Source: Hyphomicrobiales bacterium
Lineage (GTDB): Bacteria; Pseudomonadota; Alphaproteobacteria; Rhizobiales; Rhizobiaceae
DNA: 64,000 bases
Direction: 5' to 3'
NCBI GenBank assembly: GCA_900469475.1
Contig: UBXG01000035.1
Coordinates: 1 to 64,000 of the forward strand
Part shown: positions 26,469 to 34,786 of the stretch, in pieces
Numbering within the stretch: position 1 is the first letter of the stretch
How the letters are laid out: each line of letters begins with the position of its first letter
Translations under genes and position numbers: made by a program
The notes under the pieces: generated by a model
What the model was told of the DNA's origin: nothing
Database searches by the model: none
Seen by the model: only the letters and a program-made list of their open reading frames with translations

Positions 26469-26745
26469 CGAAAGCGCCGCGAGCGCCTACAGGATTTGGG
26501 AGGAAGAGGGGAGGCCAGAGAGCTGCCATCTCGATGACTGGCAATGGGGAGGAACCGCCCTGACCACGACCCTTAGTCTAATTGCGGGCGGGCTTCTTCT
26601 CCAATACAAGTAGGAAGCCGGAAATGCGGCGGCCACAATCATTCGTCCTCCATACCGATAGCCTTCATCGCATCGACGCCGCGTTTGCGATCGATCCGCA
26701 TGATGCTGGCATGTTTGCTGACTACCCAGTGTAAGAGAATACTGG

Positions 26746-27387
26746 CTAGCTGGAGGGACTGTCGCTTTTACCGCGCGAACGTCGATAATGCCGCTGCGCC
26801 TTTGCACGGTTCCCGCAATCTCCCATCGAACACCAGCGCCTGTTCATCGTCCTGCTCTCGTCGACGAACAGCCATCCGCAGCCGCGGTCATCCTGGCATT
26901 GGCGGATACGATGCGCTTTAGGACCGGTCATGAGGTTGGCCGCCGAAATAATGATGGGTTTGAGCAGATCTAAGGCACTGGCTTCATCGATACGCCAGAC
27001 CATTTCACCCGCCATCCCTGCGAGCCTTATTCCATCTGCGGGCCGAGCCAAAAACGCGTTGAAATACTCGAGAGCCTCGATCGGCGGGGGCACATCGGCG
27101 ATGCGAGCGGCGAGGAGTTCATAGATAGCCTCGCGCAGTGCAATCGCCGCCTCATAGGCTTTGGCGCCATCATCTTGATATGCGTGCCAACGCGTACTCA
27201 TCAAGTCCGACTGGTGTTCACTCCCAGGCAGGTTGGCGGTCAGCCAGCGCAAAAGTGCTTGCGCATCGGGAAGCCGTTCCTCACGAGACGAGCGCAAACG
27301 CCAAGCTGCCGTATTCACAAACCGGATCGCCAATTCCTCTTTGGGGTCGCCGTCGGCGCTTGAATGTCGATATTCTTTGGAACTCAT
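26746..27387 (-). CDS. CGNR zinc-finger regulator with ABATE domain
   Basis: 213 residues from ATG 27387 (AGGA upstream). The N-terminal ABATE-like domain (about 15-160) has ELAIRFVNTAAWR and ALREAIYELLAA. The C-terminal zinc finger has RQCQDDRGCGWLFVDESRTMNRRWCSM, ending in the hallmark C-G-N-R, then AKAQRHYRR. Divergent from an EamA-type transporter with a 50-base gap containing an inverted repeat. Proteins of this type regulate a neighbouring exporter. Confidence 0.85.
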   Translation of the reverse strand: MSSKEYRHSSADGDPKEELAIRFVNTAAWRLRSSREERLPDAQALLRWLTANLPGSEHQSDLMSTRWHAYQDDGAKAYEAAIALREAIYELLAARIADVPPPIEALEYFNAFLARPADGIRLAGMAGEMVWRIDEASALDLLKPIIISAANLMTGPKAHRIRQCQDDRGCGWLFVDESRTMNRRWCSMGDCGNRAKAQRHYRRSRGKSDSPSS

Positions 27388-27409
27388 GATCTTGATCCTG
27401 GTTTGGTCT

Positions 27410-27429
27410 CTAACCCTATAACAGGTTAG
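27410..27429. promoter_or_regulatory. Inverted repeat CTAACC-N8-GGTTAG between CGNR and EamA genes
   Basis: CTAACC (27410-27415) and GGTTAG (27424-27429) form a perfect inverted repeat in the 50-base divergent gap. Its centre, CTATAACA, is AT-rich and may be part of a -10 element. A likely site for the CGNR regulator. Confidence 0.55.
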
Positions 27430-27437
27430 GACCAGCC

Positions 27438-28397
27438 ATGATGCTTTCAAGGACGCATATCACGCTTGGCGCGGCCTTTGCCGCGATCTATATCATTTGG
27501 GGATCGACCTATCTTGCCTTAGCTTTGGGTCTGCAAACGCTGCCACCCTTTCTTCTGATGGGCATACGCTGTCTGATCGGGGGCACCATTCTCTATGCCT
27601 ATGCGAGGGTAAGAGGTTCCGAAGCTCCATCCGTTACGATGTGGGGGATCGCGGCGGTTTGTGGCTTGCTGTTCTTCGTCGGATGCCACGGCGTTCTGGC
27701 ATATGCGCAGCAACGCGTTCCATCCGGCGTGGCGGCTCTGCTCCTGGCAACGATCCCGTTCTGGATCGTACTCCTGCAGGCTTTCAATCCCGGAGGTGAG
27801 CGGCCGACCGGGATGAGAGCGGCACTCCTCGTTCCCGGCATCGCAGGCGTAGCTCTCATCGCATGGCAGGAAATATCTTCCAGCGCGAGCGCGGTGCACC
27901 CCGTCGATTTGATTCTCCTGCTGGGGGCCTCCTTCTCATGGGCGGTCGGAACAGTCATATCGGAGCGCCATTCCGCAAAATTTGCCTCGGCGGGGCTCGC
28001 TGGGATCGAACTGCTCGCCGGCGGCGTTGCGTTGGCCGTCATCAGCGCGCTGTCGGGCGAGTTGGACACTTTGCAGCCGACCCAGATTTCCGCCGTTTCG
28101 CTGGGCGGCTTGGCCTATCTGATTCTGTTCGGCACCGTGATAGCCTTCGCTGCATATACGTGGCTGTTAAAGCGAATATCGCCTTCGTTGGTCGCCACTT
28201 ACACGTTTGTCAATCCAGTCATTGCCGTTGCCCTTGGCTGCACATTTCTGGGGGAGAGCGTAACGACGCCCATCCTCATCGGCGCTGCCATGATCGTTGT
28301 TTCGGTTGCCGGGCTGCTGCTGACCCAATACAAATCAACCAGGAAGGACAAAACGCCCCGTTCTTGCGAGACACAACTATCTCACCGGCGTCTCTGA
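27438..28397 (+). CDS. EamA/DMT-family exporter
   Basis: 319 residues with ten membrane helices in two EamA repeats. It begins FAAIYIIWGSTYLALALGLQTLPP, and the second half has GTVIAFAAYTWLLKRISPSLVATYTFVNPVIAVALG, typical of RhaT-like drug/metabolite transporters of the inner membrane. Substrate unknown. Divergent from the CGNR regulator, which probably controls it. Two adjacent ATGs are possible starts. Confidence 0.87.
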   Translation: MMLSRTHITLGAAFAAIYIIWGSTYLALALGLQTLPPFLLMGIRCLIGGTILYAYARVRGSEAPSVTMWGIAAVCGLLFFVGCHGVLAYAQQRVPSGVAALLLATIPFWIVLLQAFNPGGERPTGMRAALLVPGIAGVALIAWQEISSSASAVHPVDLILLLGASFSWAVGTVISERHSAKFASAGLAGIELLAGGVALAVISALSGELDTLQPTQISAVSLGGLAYLILFGTVIAFAAYTWLLKRISPSLVATYTFVNPVIAVALGCTFLGESVTTPILIGAAMIVVSVAGLLLTQYKSTRKDKTPRSCETQLSHRRL

Positions 28398-28777
28398 AAG
28401 AGGCTCCCCGCTTTCTCGCCTATCGCAAGACCGGCCGCGAGGATTTTTCGGTTGGATTTGGACGCTGCGTGACGATAGCGCCAAAGGCCGAGGTGGTATG
28501 ATTTAACCCTTATCGCTTGGCGGCGGCGGTTGTGCCGCCGTCCCCGCGTCAGCTTGAAAGGGATTGAACCGACGACCCGGTTGTTACAAAAGCTTTCCGT
28601 CTGAAACTCCTCGGTAACGGACGTTGGCTTTGCCCGCATTAATAACCTATTTGGGTCGAAACCGCTCATTGGTAGTCGCAGAAATCGACAGTGAAACCCT
28701 GATTTCTGCGATTGAGTTATGCGACACAAATTCCTCTTAAGCTTCAGCCTCGGCGCTTTTGTCTCGAAAATTAGGAG
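28398..28777. other. Gene-free stretch with tRNA-like copy 4
   Basis: About 380 bases with no plausible gene. A short stem CGGCGGC-GCCGCCG (28521-28540) without a T-run may end the transporter transcript. tRNA T-arm-like copy 4 lies at 28551-28585. Confidence 0.4.
28551..28585 (-). repeat. tRNA T-arm-like element, copy 4
   Basis: Minus-strand reading has a T-loop-like CGGTTCAATCC and then TTCAAGCT. The bases just before it (28582-28600) contain TTTGTAA, like an anticodon loop of a threonine tRNA, at about the right distance. No 5' half was found. Confidence 0.35.
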
Positions 28778-29599
28778 TTATCCGACGGCTTTAGGGTGGC
28801 CAGTGCTCATCAGCTCGATAAGTCTTTCCAGACGAGTCACTACGTCACTGGTTTCCAAGAGTTGCTGCTGCTGTTCGATAGTGATCGACAGCAACGGCGC
28901 GACCGTGTCGGCTAACAAGCTCGGATTTCCGATCGAAGGTAGGCCAAACCTGACCTTGGATCCCGGTGGAAGTGCAGAAAAGTCTACTTTGGCGTAGGTC
29001 TGGTACGCATCGAGAACCGCGCGCGAAAGGGTCGCCGCCTCCGTCGACTGACCGCGTTCATCGTCTATCGGCGTAACCTCCGCCGCGAGGAAACCGTCGT
29101 CGGTCAAACGGACGATGCCCGTTCGCTGAAGTCCACGTACGGTAACTTTGAGCGTCCCGTCCACCTGTGTCTGGCAATCTATCACGTTCGCTATGACCCC
29201 CACCGGATTGAGGGCTCTGAGAGTGCTTGGATGATCGTCGCTGCCATTTCTCTGGGCAACAACGAGAACGCGTTGATCACCGACAATAGCTCGTTCCACG
29301 GCTTGGCGTGTTTTCTCGCGCGCCACGAAAATCCGCGAGATCATGTGCGGAAACAGGACTAGATCCCGCATAGGAACGATGGGAATGCCAGCTCCTGCTG
29401 ATGCTGACCTACTGGCGTTAGCCAAGGTCGCGGACGGCTGGCTCGCTTTAATTCTTGCGGCTAACACGTTCCAATCTCGAAAGCCAAGAATTCGAGCAAC
29501 GAGTTCTTGGCTCTCACTAGTGGTGAACGCGACAGATTTGGCGTGAAGCGCTTCACGTAGCGTTTGGGCCATGGCTTTGGCATCGCGGAAATCGCGCAT
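28778..29599 (-). CDS. Lon N-terminal substrate-binding domain protein with glyoxalase-superfamily-like N-terminus
   Basis: 273 residues. The first 50 (DAKAMAQTLREALHAK, then SQELVARILGFRDWNVLAARI) are the short domain often labelled glyoxalase superfamily. Then IPIVPMRDLVLFPHMISRIFVAREKTRQAVE to about 265 is the Lon substrate-binding domain. There is no AAA+ ATPase or protease domain, so the protein may recognise clients or act as an adaptor rather than degrade them. AAGGAT precedes the ATG. No obvious operon partner. Confidence 0.82.
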   Translation of the reverse strand: MRDFRDAKAMAQTLREALHAKSVAFTTSESQELVARILGFRDWNVLAARIKASQPSATLANASRSASAGAGIPIVPMRDLVLFPHMISRIFVAREKTRQAVERAIVGDQRVLVVAQRNGSDDHPSTLRALNPVGVIANVIDCQTQVDGTLKVTVRGLQRTGIVRLTDDGFLAAEVTPIDDERGQSTEAATLSRAVLDAYQTYAKVDFSALPPGSKVRFGLPSIGNPSLLADTVAPLLSITIEQQQQLLETSDVVTRLERLIELMSTGHPKAVG

Positions 29600-29811
29600 G
29601 AGATGATCCTTTGCAAAAACGAACGGAAAGCGTCAGGGGCTTGCGTTGCTGACCCGTTCGTTCGGGCAAAGAGAGCCATGAGCGGCTCGATACATTCACC
29701 GAACCCCGACGGGGCGCAAGCAGCAGGCTGTATCGACCTGGCAACAATCATTTGCAGAAGCTTTGTTAACAGTCAATCCTCGGCTTGTCGCAGGTCCATC
29801 GGTTGTTTTCA

Positions 29812-31197
29812 TCAGCACATTCTTGAACAGTCTACATTAATTACTGCCTCTTCCAGCGTCAGAGCCGCCCCCAGCAATCGCTCATCATGGTTCTTGGGAG
29901 CCGACAGCAGAAAGCCGACCGGCATGCCTGCTTCACCCGTGCCGCAAGGCAGGGAAACGCCGCACCAGTCAAGAAAATTACCGATCGCCGTATTGCGCAG
30001 CGTTCTGCCATTGATCTTCGCGAACAGCTCGTCATCAGCTTCCAGGGGGCCAAGCGCCGGCGCGACATGGGCAACCGTCGGATAGGCGATGAACTCATTC
30101 GGCCCAAGCGTTGCGGCAACCTCCTTGATCAGTTGCTCACGCACTTTGAGCGTTTCCAGATAGCCGACCAGCGTCGTCCTCTCTCCAAGGCGTGTCCGCG
30201 CGACAACGCGCCGATCCATGGCTTGAGCCTCCGGCCCCGCCAAGCGACGATGATGCAGCACAAAGGCCTCGGCAGTAACCAACGGCCCATACTCGGCCAT
30301 CAGTTCAAAGAGCCTTTCGAAAGCTGGAAACGCGGCTCGCCGGATCTTAACGCCAGCAGCACTCAATCTCGCCAGCGTCACCTCGAAAGCTGCAAGAACA
30401 CCATCCTGCGCATCATCCATGACGATATTTGTCGGCACCACGATGGAAAGCCCGCCGGCTTCGGCGCGCTCTATCTCGGGGACAAAACGTCCACGCATCG
30501 CGGCATCGACCCAGATCGCATCCTGGACGCTGCGGCACAGCGGGCCGAGCGAGTCGAGGCTCGTCGACAGCGGAAAGACGCCGCCCATGCTGTAGCGGCC
30601 ATGGCTCGCCTTATAGCCGACAAGGCCGTTGAAAGCAGACGGTATGCGTACCGAGCCGCCGGTATCCGTGCCGATCGCCACCGGCACGAGACCGGCCGCA
30701 ACCGCAACGGCGGAACCCGAGGACGAACCGCCGGGAATTCGCGGCACATCCGTTGCCAGCGGGTTTAGCGGCGTACCGTAATGCGGATTGAGGCCGAGAC
30801 CGGAAAAGGCGAATTCGCTCATATTGACCCGGCCGACTGCGATCATGCCCGCCGCTTGCAGCGCCCTGACGACGTCGGCATCGTGTTCGGCAGGCGCGGC
30901 ATCCGCAAGCACGACCGAGCCGGCCGTCGTCGGCAGGCCGGCGATGGCGAAGAGATCCTTCCAGGCGACGGGAATGCCATCCAGCAGCCCGCGCGAACGC
31001 CCCTCGCGCAGCCTCTTGGACGAAGCAGCCGCCTCCTCCTTCGCGCGCCGCTCCAAAAGCTGCGTGAAGATCGCCTGGTCCTTATAGGCCCGGATCGCGT
31101 CGAGAGTCTCCTCGGCCAGCGCGACCGGGTCGAGACTGCCGGACTGGATCAGGACCGAGAGTTGCGCGATCGATTTGCTGAGGTGTGTATTTGTCAC
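29812..31197 (-). CDS. Amidase (amidase-signature family)
   Basis: 461 residues. The Ser-cis-Ser-Lys triad is visible: Lys80 in PVAWKDLF, the GGSSSGSAVAVAAG stretch at 156-169, and Ser182 in DTGGSVRIPSAFNG. It hydrolyses an amide, and its place as last gene of the 29.8-41.7 kb uptake operon suggests the substrate or a breakdown product of what that importer brings in. The start is GTG 31197 with AGGA upstream. It follows the signal-less binding protein by 17 bases. Confidence 0.88.
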   Translation of the reverse strand: MTNTHLSKSIAQLSVLIQSGSLDPVALAEETLDAIRAYKDQAIFTQLLERRAKEEAAASSKRLREGRSRGLLDGIPVAWKDLFAIAGLPTTAGSVVLADAAPAEHDADVVRALQAAGMIAVGRVNMSEFAFSGLGLNPHYGTPLNPLATDVPRIPGGSSSGSAVAVAAGLVPVAIGTDTGGSVRIPSAFNGLVGYKASHGRYSMGGVFPLSTSLDSLGPLCRSVQDAIWVDAAMRGRFVPEIERAEAGGLSIVVPTNIVMDDAQDGVLAAFEVTLARLSAAGVKIRRAAFPAFERLFELMAEYGPLVTAEAFVLHHRRLAGPEAQAMDRRVVARTRLGERTTLVGYLETLKVREQLIKEVAATLGPNEFIAYPTVAHVAPALGPLEADDELFAKINGRTLRNTAIGNFLDWCGVSLPCGTGEAGMPVGFLLSAPKNHDERLLGAALTLEEAVINVDCSRMC

Positions 31198-31214
31198 AGG
31201 TCCTGCTCTCCTTC

Positions 31215-32432
31215 TCAGCCAACCAGCTGCATCCAGCGGCGCACGAGATAATTGTGCTCATCCATTGTCGTATTCCAGACGGCAATGCAATTGGCGCGCT
31301 GCCAATAGGATCCGCCGCTGCGCACCGATCCTTTCCTGATCCGCATCTGACCATCCGGGCCGGGCAAGTCTTCGGTGGCCGCCGCGCCTTCATACCAGTA
31401 GTCCCATTCGGCCTGGGTCATGAACTGCCGCGAACGCTGCGGTGTCGAAATGTAATAGCCCTGCCGCGCGACCACGGCACCCGGCCATCCCGATATCCAC
31501 CAGTTCAGATAGTCGTAGGCAACGTCGAGGAGACGGCCGCTCAACTGTTTCGAAAGACACAGGCCACCATGCCAAGCGCGATAGCCTTCGGCGGGAATGG
31601 CCTGCTCGACCGGCACGCCCTTCGAATTCAGGATGCCGATGCCGGGCGACCACATGCTCTGGACGCTGGTCTCGCCGGCGATCATCAGCCGGGCCGCATC
31701 CTCCGCGGTTTTCCAGAAATCCCGGAAGAAGCCAGCCTTCTTGCGCTGCTCCAGGAGATAGATCAGCTGGTCGATCTCCTGAATGGACATATTGCCGATA
31801 TCGTCGAAGGACATGAGGCCAGCGGCCTGTGCCGCGAGCGCTGCATCGAAAATGCCGATGGCGGGCTCATCGACCAGCGCCACCTTCCCCGCCCAGCGTT
31901 CGTCGAAGAGCGCGCCCCAGGAATGCATGCCGACACCATTGGGCGCCAGATCGGTCCGATAGGCGAAGCTATCGAAATTATGCGTCGTCGGCAGCATGGA
32001 GATGAAGCGCGACGGCGTATCGCCCAAGGCGAGGTTCGGCTGCACGAAGAGCTTCTTCGCCGGCACGTCGCCGAGCCCCAATCGCGGATTGGGGCCGATG
32101 TGGCCGGTCTTCGTCAGATCGTTGACCTCATCCCAGAGCACGATGCGCTGGGTGTCCACAGGCTGGATCGCACGCCAATGCCAGACGATATCGAGATTGT
32201 GGAAGCACTGGTCGTAGATATCGTAGGTCTCCGGCTCGCGGGCCGCCTTGTATTGAGTCGTCAGGAAGTCGTTGTTGTCGAAGATGACATCGATGCCGAG
32301 ATCGTCCTGCGCGCGCAGGCGCAATTCCTCCAGCAGCGAGATCGCGGTACCGAGAACGCGCAGGCGCGGCCGGCCCTTCAGATGCAGTGCTGGAGCAGGC
32401 GCGGTCTTCGTTATCGATTGATGCTTGTTCAT
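31215..32432 (-). CDS. Extracellular-solute-binding-type protein without a signal peptide
   Basis: 405 residues of the iron/polyamine-type binding family (PotD-like fold): RPRLRVLGTAISLLEELRLRAQDDLGIDV, YDIYDQCFHNLDIVWHWRAIQP, TTHNFDSFAYRTDL and a C-terminal YLNWWISGWPGAVVARQGYY that also occurs in the operon's other binding protein (DYWLSGEPGITVSEQGYY). The N-terminus is polar with no hydrophobic core and no twin arginine, so export by Sec or Tat is not expected. Either a cytoplasmic sensor or enzyme partner, or the start is mis-set. Between amidase and CobW-type genes. Confidence 0.8.
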   Translation of the reverse strand: MNKHQSITKTAPAPALHLKGRPRLRVLGTAISLLEELRLRAQDDLGIDVIFDNNDFLTTQYKAAREPETYDIYDQCFHNLDIVWHWRAIQPVDTQRIVLWDEVNDLTKTGHIGPNPRLGLGDVPAKKLFVQPNLALGDTPSRFISMLPTTHNFDSFAYRTDLAPNGVGMHSWGALFDERWAGKVALVDEPAIGIFDAALAAQAAGLMSFDDIGNMSIQEIDQLIYLLEQRKKAGFFRDFWKTAEDAARLMIAGETSVQSMWSPGIGILNSKGVPVEQAIPAEGYRAWHGGLCLSKQLSGRLLDVAYDYLNWWISGWPGAVVARQGYYISTPQRSRQFMTQAEWDYWYEGAAATEDLPGPDGQMRIRKGSVRSGGSYWQRANCIAVWNTTMDEHNYLVRRWMQLVG

Positions 32433-32448
32433 GAACGGATCGACTATC

Positions 32449-33501
32449 CTATTGCGCCGCTGCCAAGGATGGGGCGACAGGCGGCATACGGGCCAGTGTG
32501 AAGGCTTCGAAAGACCGTTTCAATAGCGCGCCATCCAACCCATCCAGAATGAAGACCAGACGCGAGGCGCGATCTTCGGAAGGCCAAGCCTCCATATGCA
32601 CCGGCGGGTGAACCAGATGCTGAACCCCATGCACAGCGACGGGACGCTCTTCGCCCTTGAGATTGAGGATGCCCTTCACGCGCAACACCCGAGCCCCATG
32701 ACGATTGAGAAGCATGGTCAGCCAAAGGCCGAATGCGGTCCAGTCAACCGGCAGGTCGACCCTCAGCGCAATGGAGGAAATCGTCGTTTGATGGGGCGCC
32801 CCATCAGCCGAAACCAGCTGCAGCCACTCTTCGCAGTAAAACCCGCTCGGCGACAGATTGTCGCCTAGCGAGGCTTTCTCACGCATGTCCGCCAATGACG
32901 ACAGATCAAGATCAGCGTCGGTTGCCATCACGAGCGAGGCATCGGGGTTCAAGGTGCGAAGCCGCGCCTTAAGGGCCTGTGTCGTACGATCGTCAGCGAG
33001 ATCGGTCTTGGTGATGACGAGGCGATCGGCAACCGCCGCCTGCCGGTTGGATTCGATATAGGTGTCGAGCTGGCGCAATCCGTTGACGGCATCGACAGTC
33101 GTGATCACGTTGCCGGCGCGGAAATGGTGCCTAAGCACCGGGTCGGCCTTGATCGTGGACAAGACCGGGAACGGATCGGCAAGGCCCGTGCTTTCGATGA
33201 TGACGCGGCGGAACGGCGGCAACAATCCGCGCTCGCGTTTGGAATAGAGATCCTTGAGTGCGGTGGCGAGTTCTCCGCGCACTGTGCAGCAAACGCAGCC
33301 CGACCGGAGAAGCACCATCTCGCCATCAACGGTTTCGACAAGATCATGATCGAGCCCGATCTCGCCGAATTCGTTGATCAGCACCGCAGTATCGGCGAAT
33401 GCCGGATCCGAAAGAATCCGCTTCAGGAGCGTCGTCTTGCCGGAGCCGAGGAAGCCCGTGAGAAGATTGACCGGCAGAAAGCCGTCTGCCTCAATCATCA
33501 T
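32449..33501 (-). CDS. COG0523/CobW-family GTPase (metal chaperone type)
   Basis: 350 residues. Walker A is GFLGSGKTT (16-24), the metal-binding C-x-C-C is C69-V-C71-C72, and the base-recognition motif is TKTD. The CobW C-terminal domain follows (WTAFGLWLTMLLNRHGARVLRVKG). Proteins of this group deliver zinc, cobalt or iron to a client enzyme with GTP. Here it is inside a catabolic operon, so the client may be the deacetylase-fold hydrolase upstream. The ATG overlaps the preceding small gene by 11 bases. Confidence 0.88.
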   Translation of the reverse strand: MMIEADGFLPVNLLTGFLGSGKTTLLKRILSDPAFADTAVLINEFGEIGLDHDLVETVDGEMVLLRSGCVCCTVRGELATALKDLYSKRERGLLPPFRRVIIESTGLADPFPVLSTIKADPVLRHHFRAGNVITTVDAVNGLRQLDTYIESNRQAAVADRLVITKTDLADDRTTQALKARLRTLNPDASLVMATDADLDLSSLADMREKASLGDNLSPSGFYCEEWLQLVSADGAPHQTTISSIALRVDLPVDWTAFGLWLTMLLNRHGARVLRVKGILNLKGEERPVAVHGVQHLVHPPVHMEAWPSEDRASRLVFILDGLDGALLKRSFEAFTLARMPPVAPSLAAAQ

Positions 33502-33832
33502 GCCGTGCCTCCATTCTGGAAACGAAGGCGACATCAAGGGGATCACACGGCCGGCCGACGAGCTTTTCAGCCCCCGGCCAGAGATGCCCGAGATCCTCGA
33601 TGATCTCGCTTTTACCCGTTCTCGTCGACAGGACGAAGGAGGTGCCCTGCCAATCGGAGAGAATGAGCCCGAAGGCGGAAAGCATCTCATTGGCGGCGCG
33701 CACCCGTTCCGCGCGTTCACGCCGCCGCTCCGGGCTGGCGTGATTGCGCGTAAAGACGCCCGGCCGGGCCGCCGCATCGGTCCAATGCTCATTGCCACCG
33801 AGAACACCGCACAGTGAGCACATAATGGTCAT
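33491..33832 (-). CDS. Small CxxC protein coupled to the CobW-type gene
   Basis: 113 residues. It begins MTIMCSLCGVLGGNEHWTDAA and has a C-x-x-C at the start and SDWQGTSFVLSTRTGKSEIIEDLGHLWPGAEKLVG at the end. I cannot assign a known domain name, but the 11-base overlap with the GTPase shows it is made together with it. It may be a metal- or client-binding partner. ATGs at codons 1 and 4 are possible starts. Confidence 0.72.
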   Translation of the reverse strand: MTIMCSLCGVLGGNEHWTDAAARPGVFTRNHASPERRRERAERVRAANEMLSAFGLILSDWQGTSFVLSTRTGKSEIIEDLGHLWPGAEKLVGRPCDPLDVAFVSRMEARHDD

Positions 33833-33871
33833 TCCTTCCGAAAACGGCTGAGCCCTGCCCAGACTAGCCGG

Positions 33872-34753
33872 CTATCTGCCGCGCGGGAAGCGGGCAGCAA
33901 AGTCGTCGGCGATCTCATTCATCGTCACGAACTTGACGCCTGGATGCTTGATCATATGCGCATAGAGCCGCTCCAGCATCATCAACACCTGCGGCCGGCC
34001 GGCGACATCGGGATGGATGGTGATCGGGAAGACGGCATAATCCATCTCGCGATAGACCCAGTCGAACTGATCGCGCCACATCTGCTCGATGTGATGCGGA
34101 TTGACGAAGCCGTGGCTGTTCGGGGATTTCTTGATGAACATCATCGGCGGCAAATCATCGAGATACCAGGACGCCGGGATTTCGATCAGATCGGTCTCCT
34201 GGCCGCGCTTCAGTGGCACCATCCAGTCCGACGGCTTGCGCGAATAGTCGATCTTGGTCCAGCTGTCGCCGACGCGCACGTAATAGGGCGTAAAGTCATT
34301 ATGCATCAGCGAGTGATCGTACTTGATGCCGCGCTCCAAAAGCAGCTCGTTCGTCACGTTGGAGAATTCCCACCACGGCGCGACATAGCCAGTCGGACGC
34401 CTGCCGGAAAGCTTGGTGACCAGCTCGATGCACTTGTCGAGGATTTCCGTCTCCTGCTCGCGTGTCATGGCGATCGGATTTTCGTGGCTGTAGCCATGGA
34501 TGCCGATTTCATGGCCGGCATCAGCCACGGCCTGCATCTGCTCCGGAAAGGTTTCGATCGAGTGACCAGGAATGAACCATGTCGTCTTGATGCCGAAGCG
34601 TTCAAAGAGCTTCACCAGTCGCGGGCTGCCGACTTCGCCGGCAAAAAGGCCTCTCGAGATATCATCGGGCGAATCCTCACCGCCGTAAGAGCCGAGCCAG
34701 CCGGCGACGGCATCGACGTCGACGCCAAAACTGCACAAGATTTCCTTTGCCAT
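33872..34753 (-). CDS. Polysaccharide-deacetylase-family hydrolase (PuuE/HpPgdA-like)
   Basis: 293 residues in a NodB-type fold: FGVDVDAVAGWLGSYGG at the start, TTWFIPGHSIETFPEQM, HEIGIHGYSHENPIAM (metal-binding His pair) and a C-terminal FPITIHPDVAGRPQVLMMLERL. Cytoplasmic, no signal. Relatives include the allantoinase-like PuuE and Helicobacter PgdA. With the amidase in the operon, hydrolysis of a C-N bond of the imported compound is likely. AAGGAGG precedes the ATG. Confidence 0.87.
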   Translation of the reverse strand: MAKEILCSFGVDVDAVAGWLGSYGGEDSPDDISRGLFAGEVGSPRLVKLFERFGIKTTWFIPGHSIETFPEQMQAVADAGHEIGIHGYSHENPIAMTREQETEILDKCIELVTKLSGRRPTGYVAPWWEFSNVTNELLLERGIKYDHSLMHNDFTPYYVRVGDSWTKIDYSRKPSDWMVPLKRGQETDLIEIPASWYLDDLPPMMFIKKSPNSHGFVNPHHIEQMWRDQFDWVYREMDYAVFPITIHPDVAGRPQVLMMLERLYAHMIKHPGVKFVTMNEIADDFAARFPRGR

Positions 34754-34786
34754 GGGATGACCTCCTTCAATTTGAATTTTCTGTAA

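Noticed and set aside
31185..32501. 438-codon plus-strand frame over the signal-less binding protein
   Set aside because: Antisense shadow; no recognisable motif and no ribosome site.
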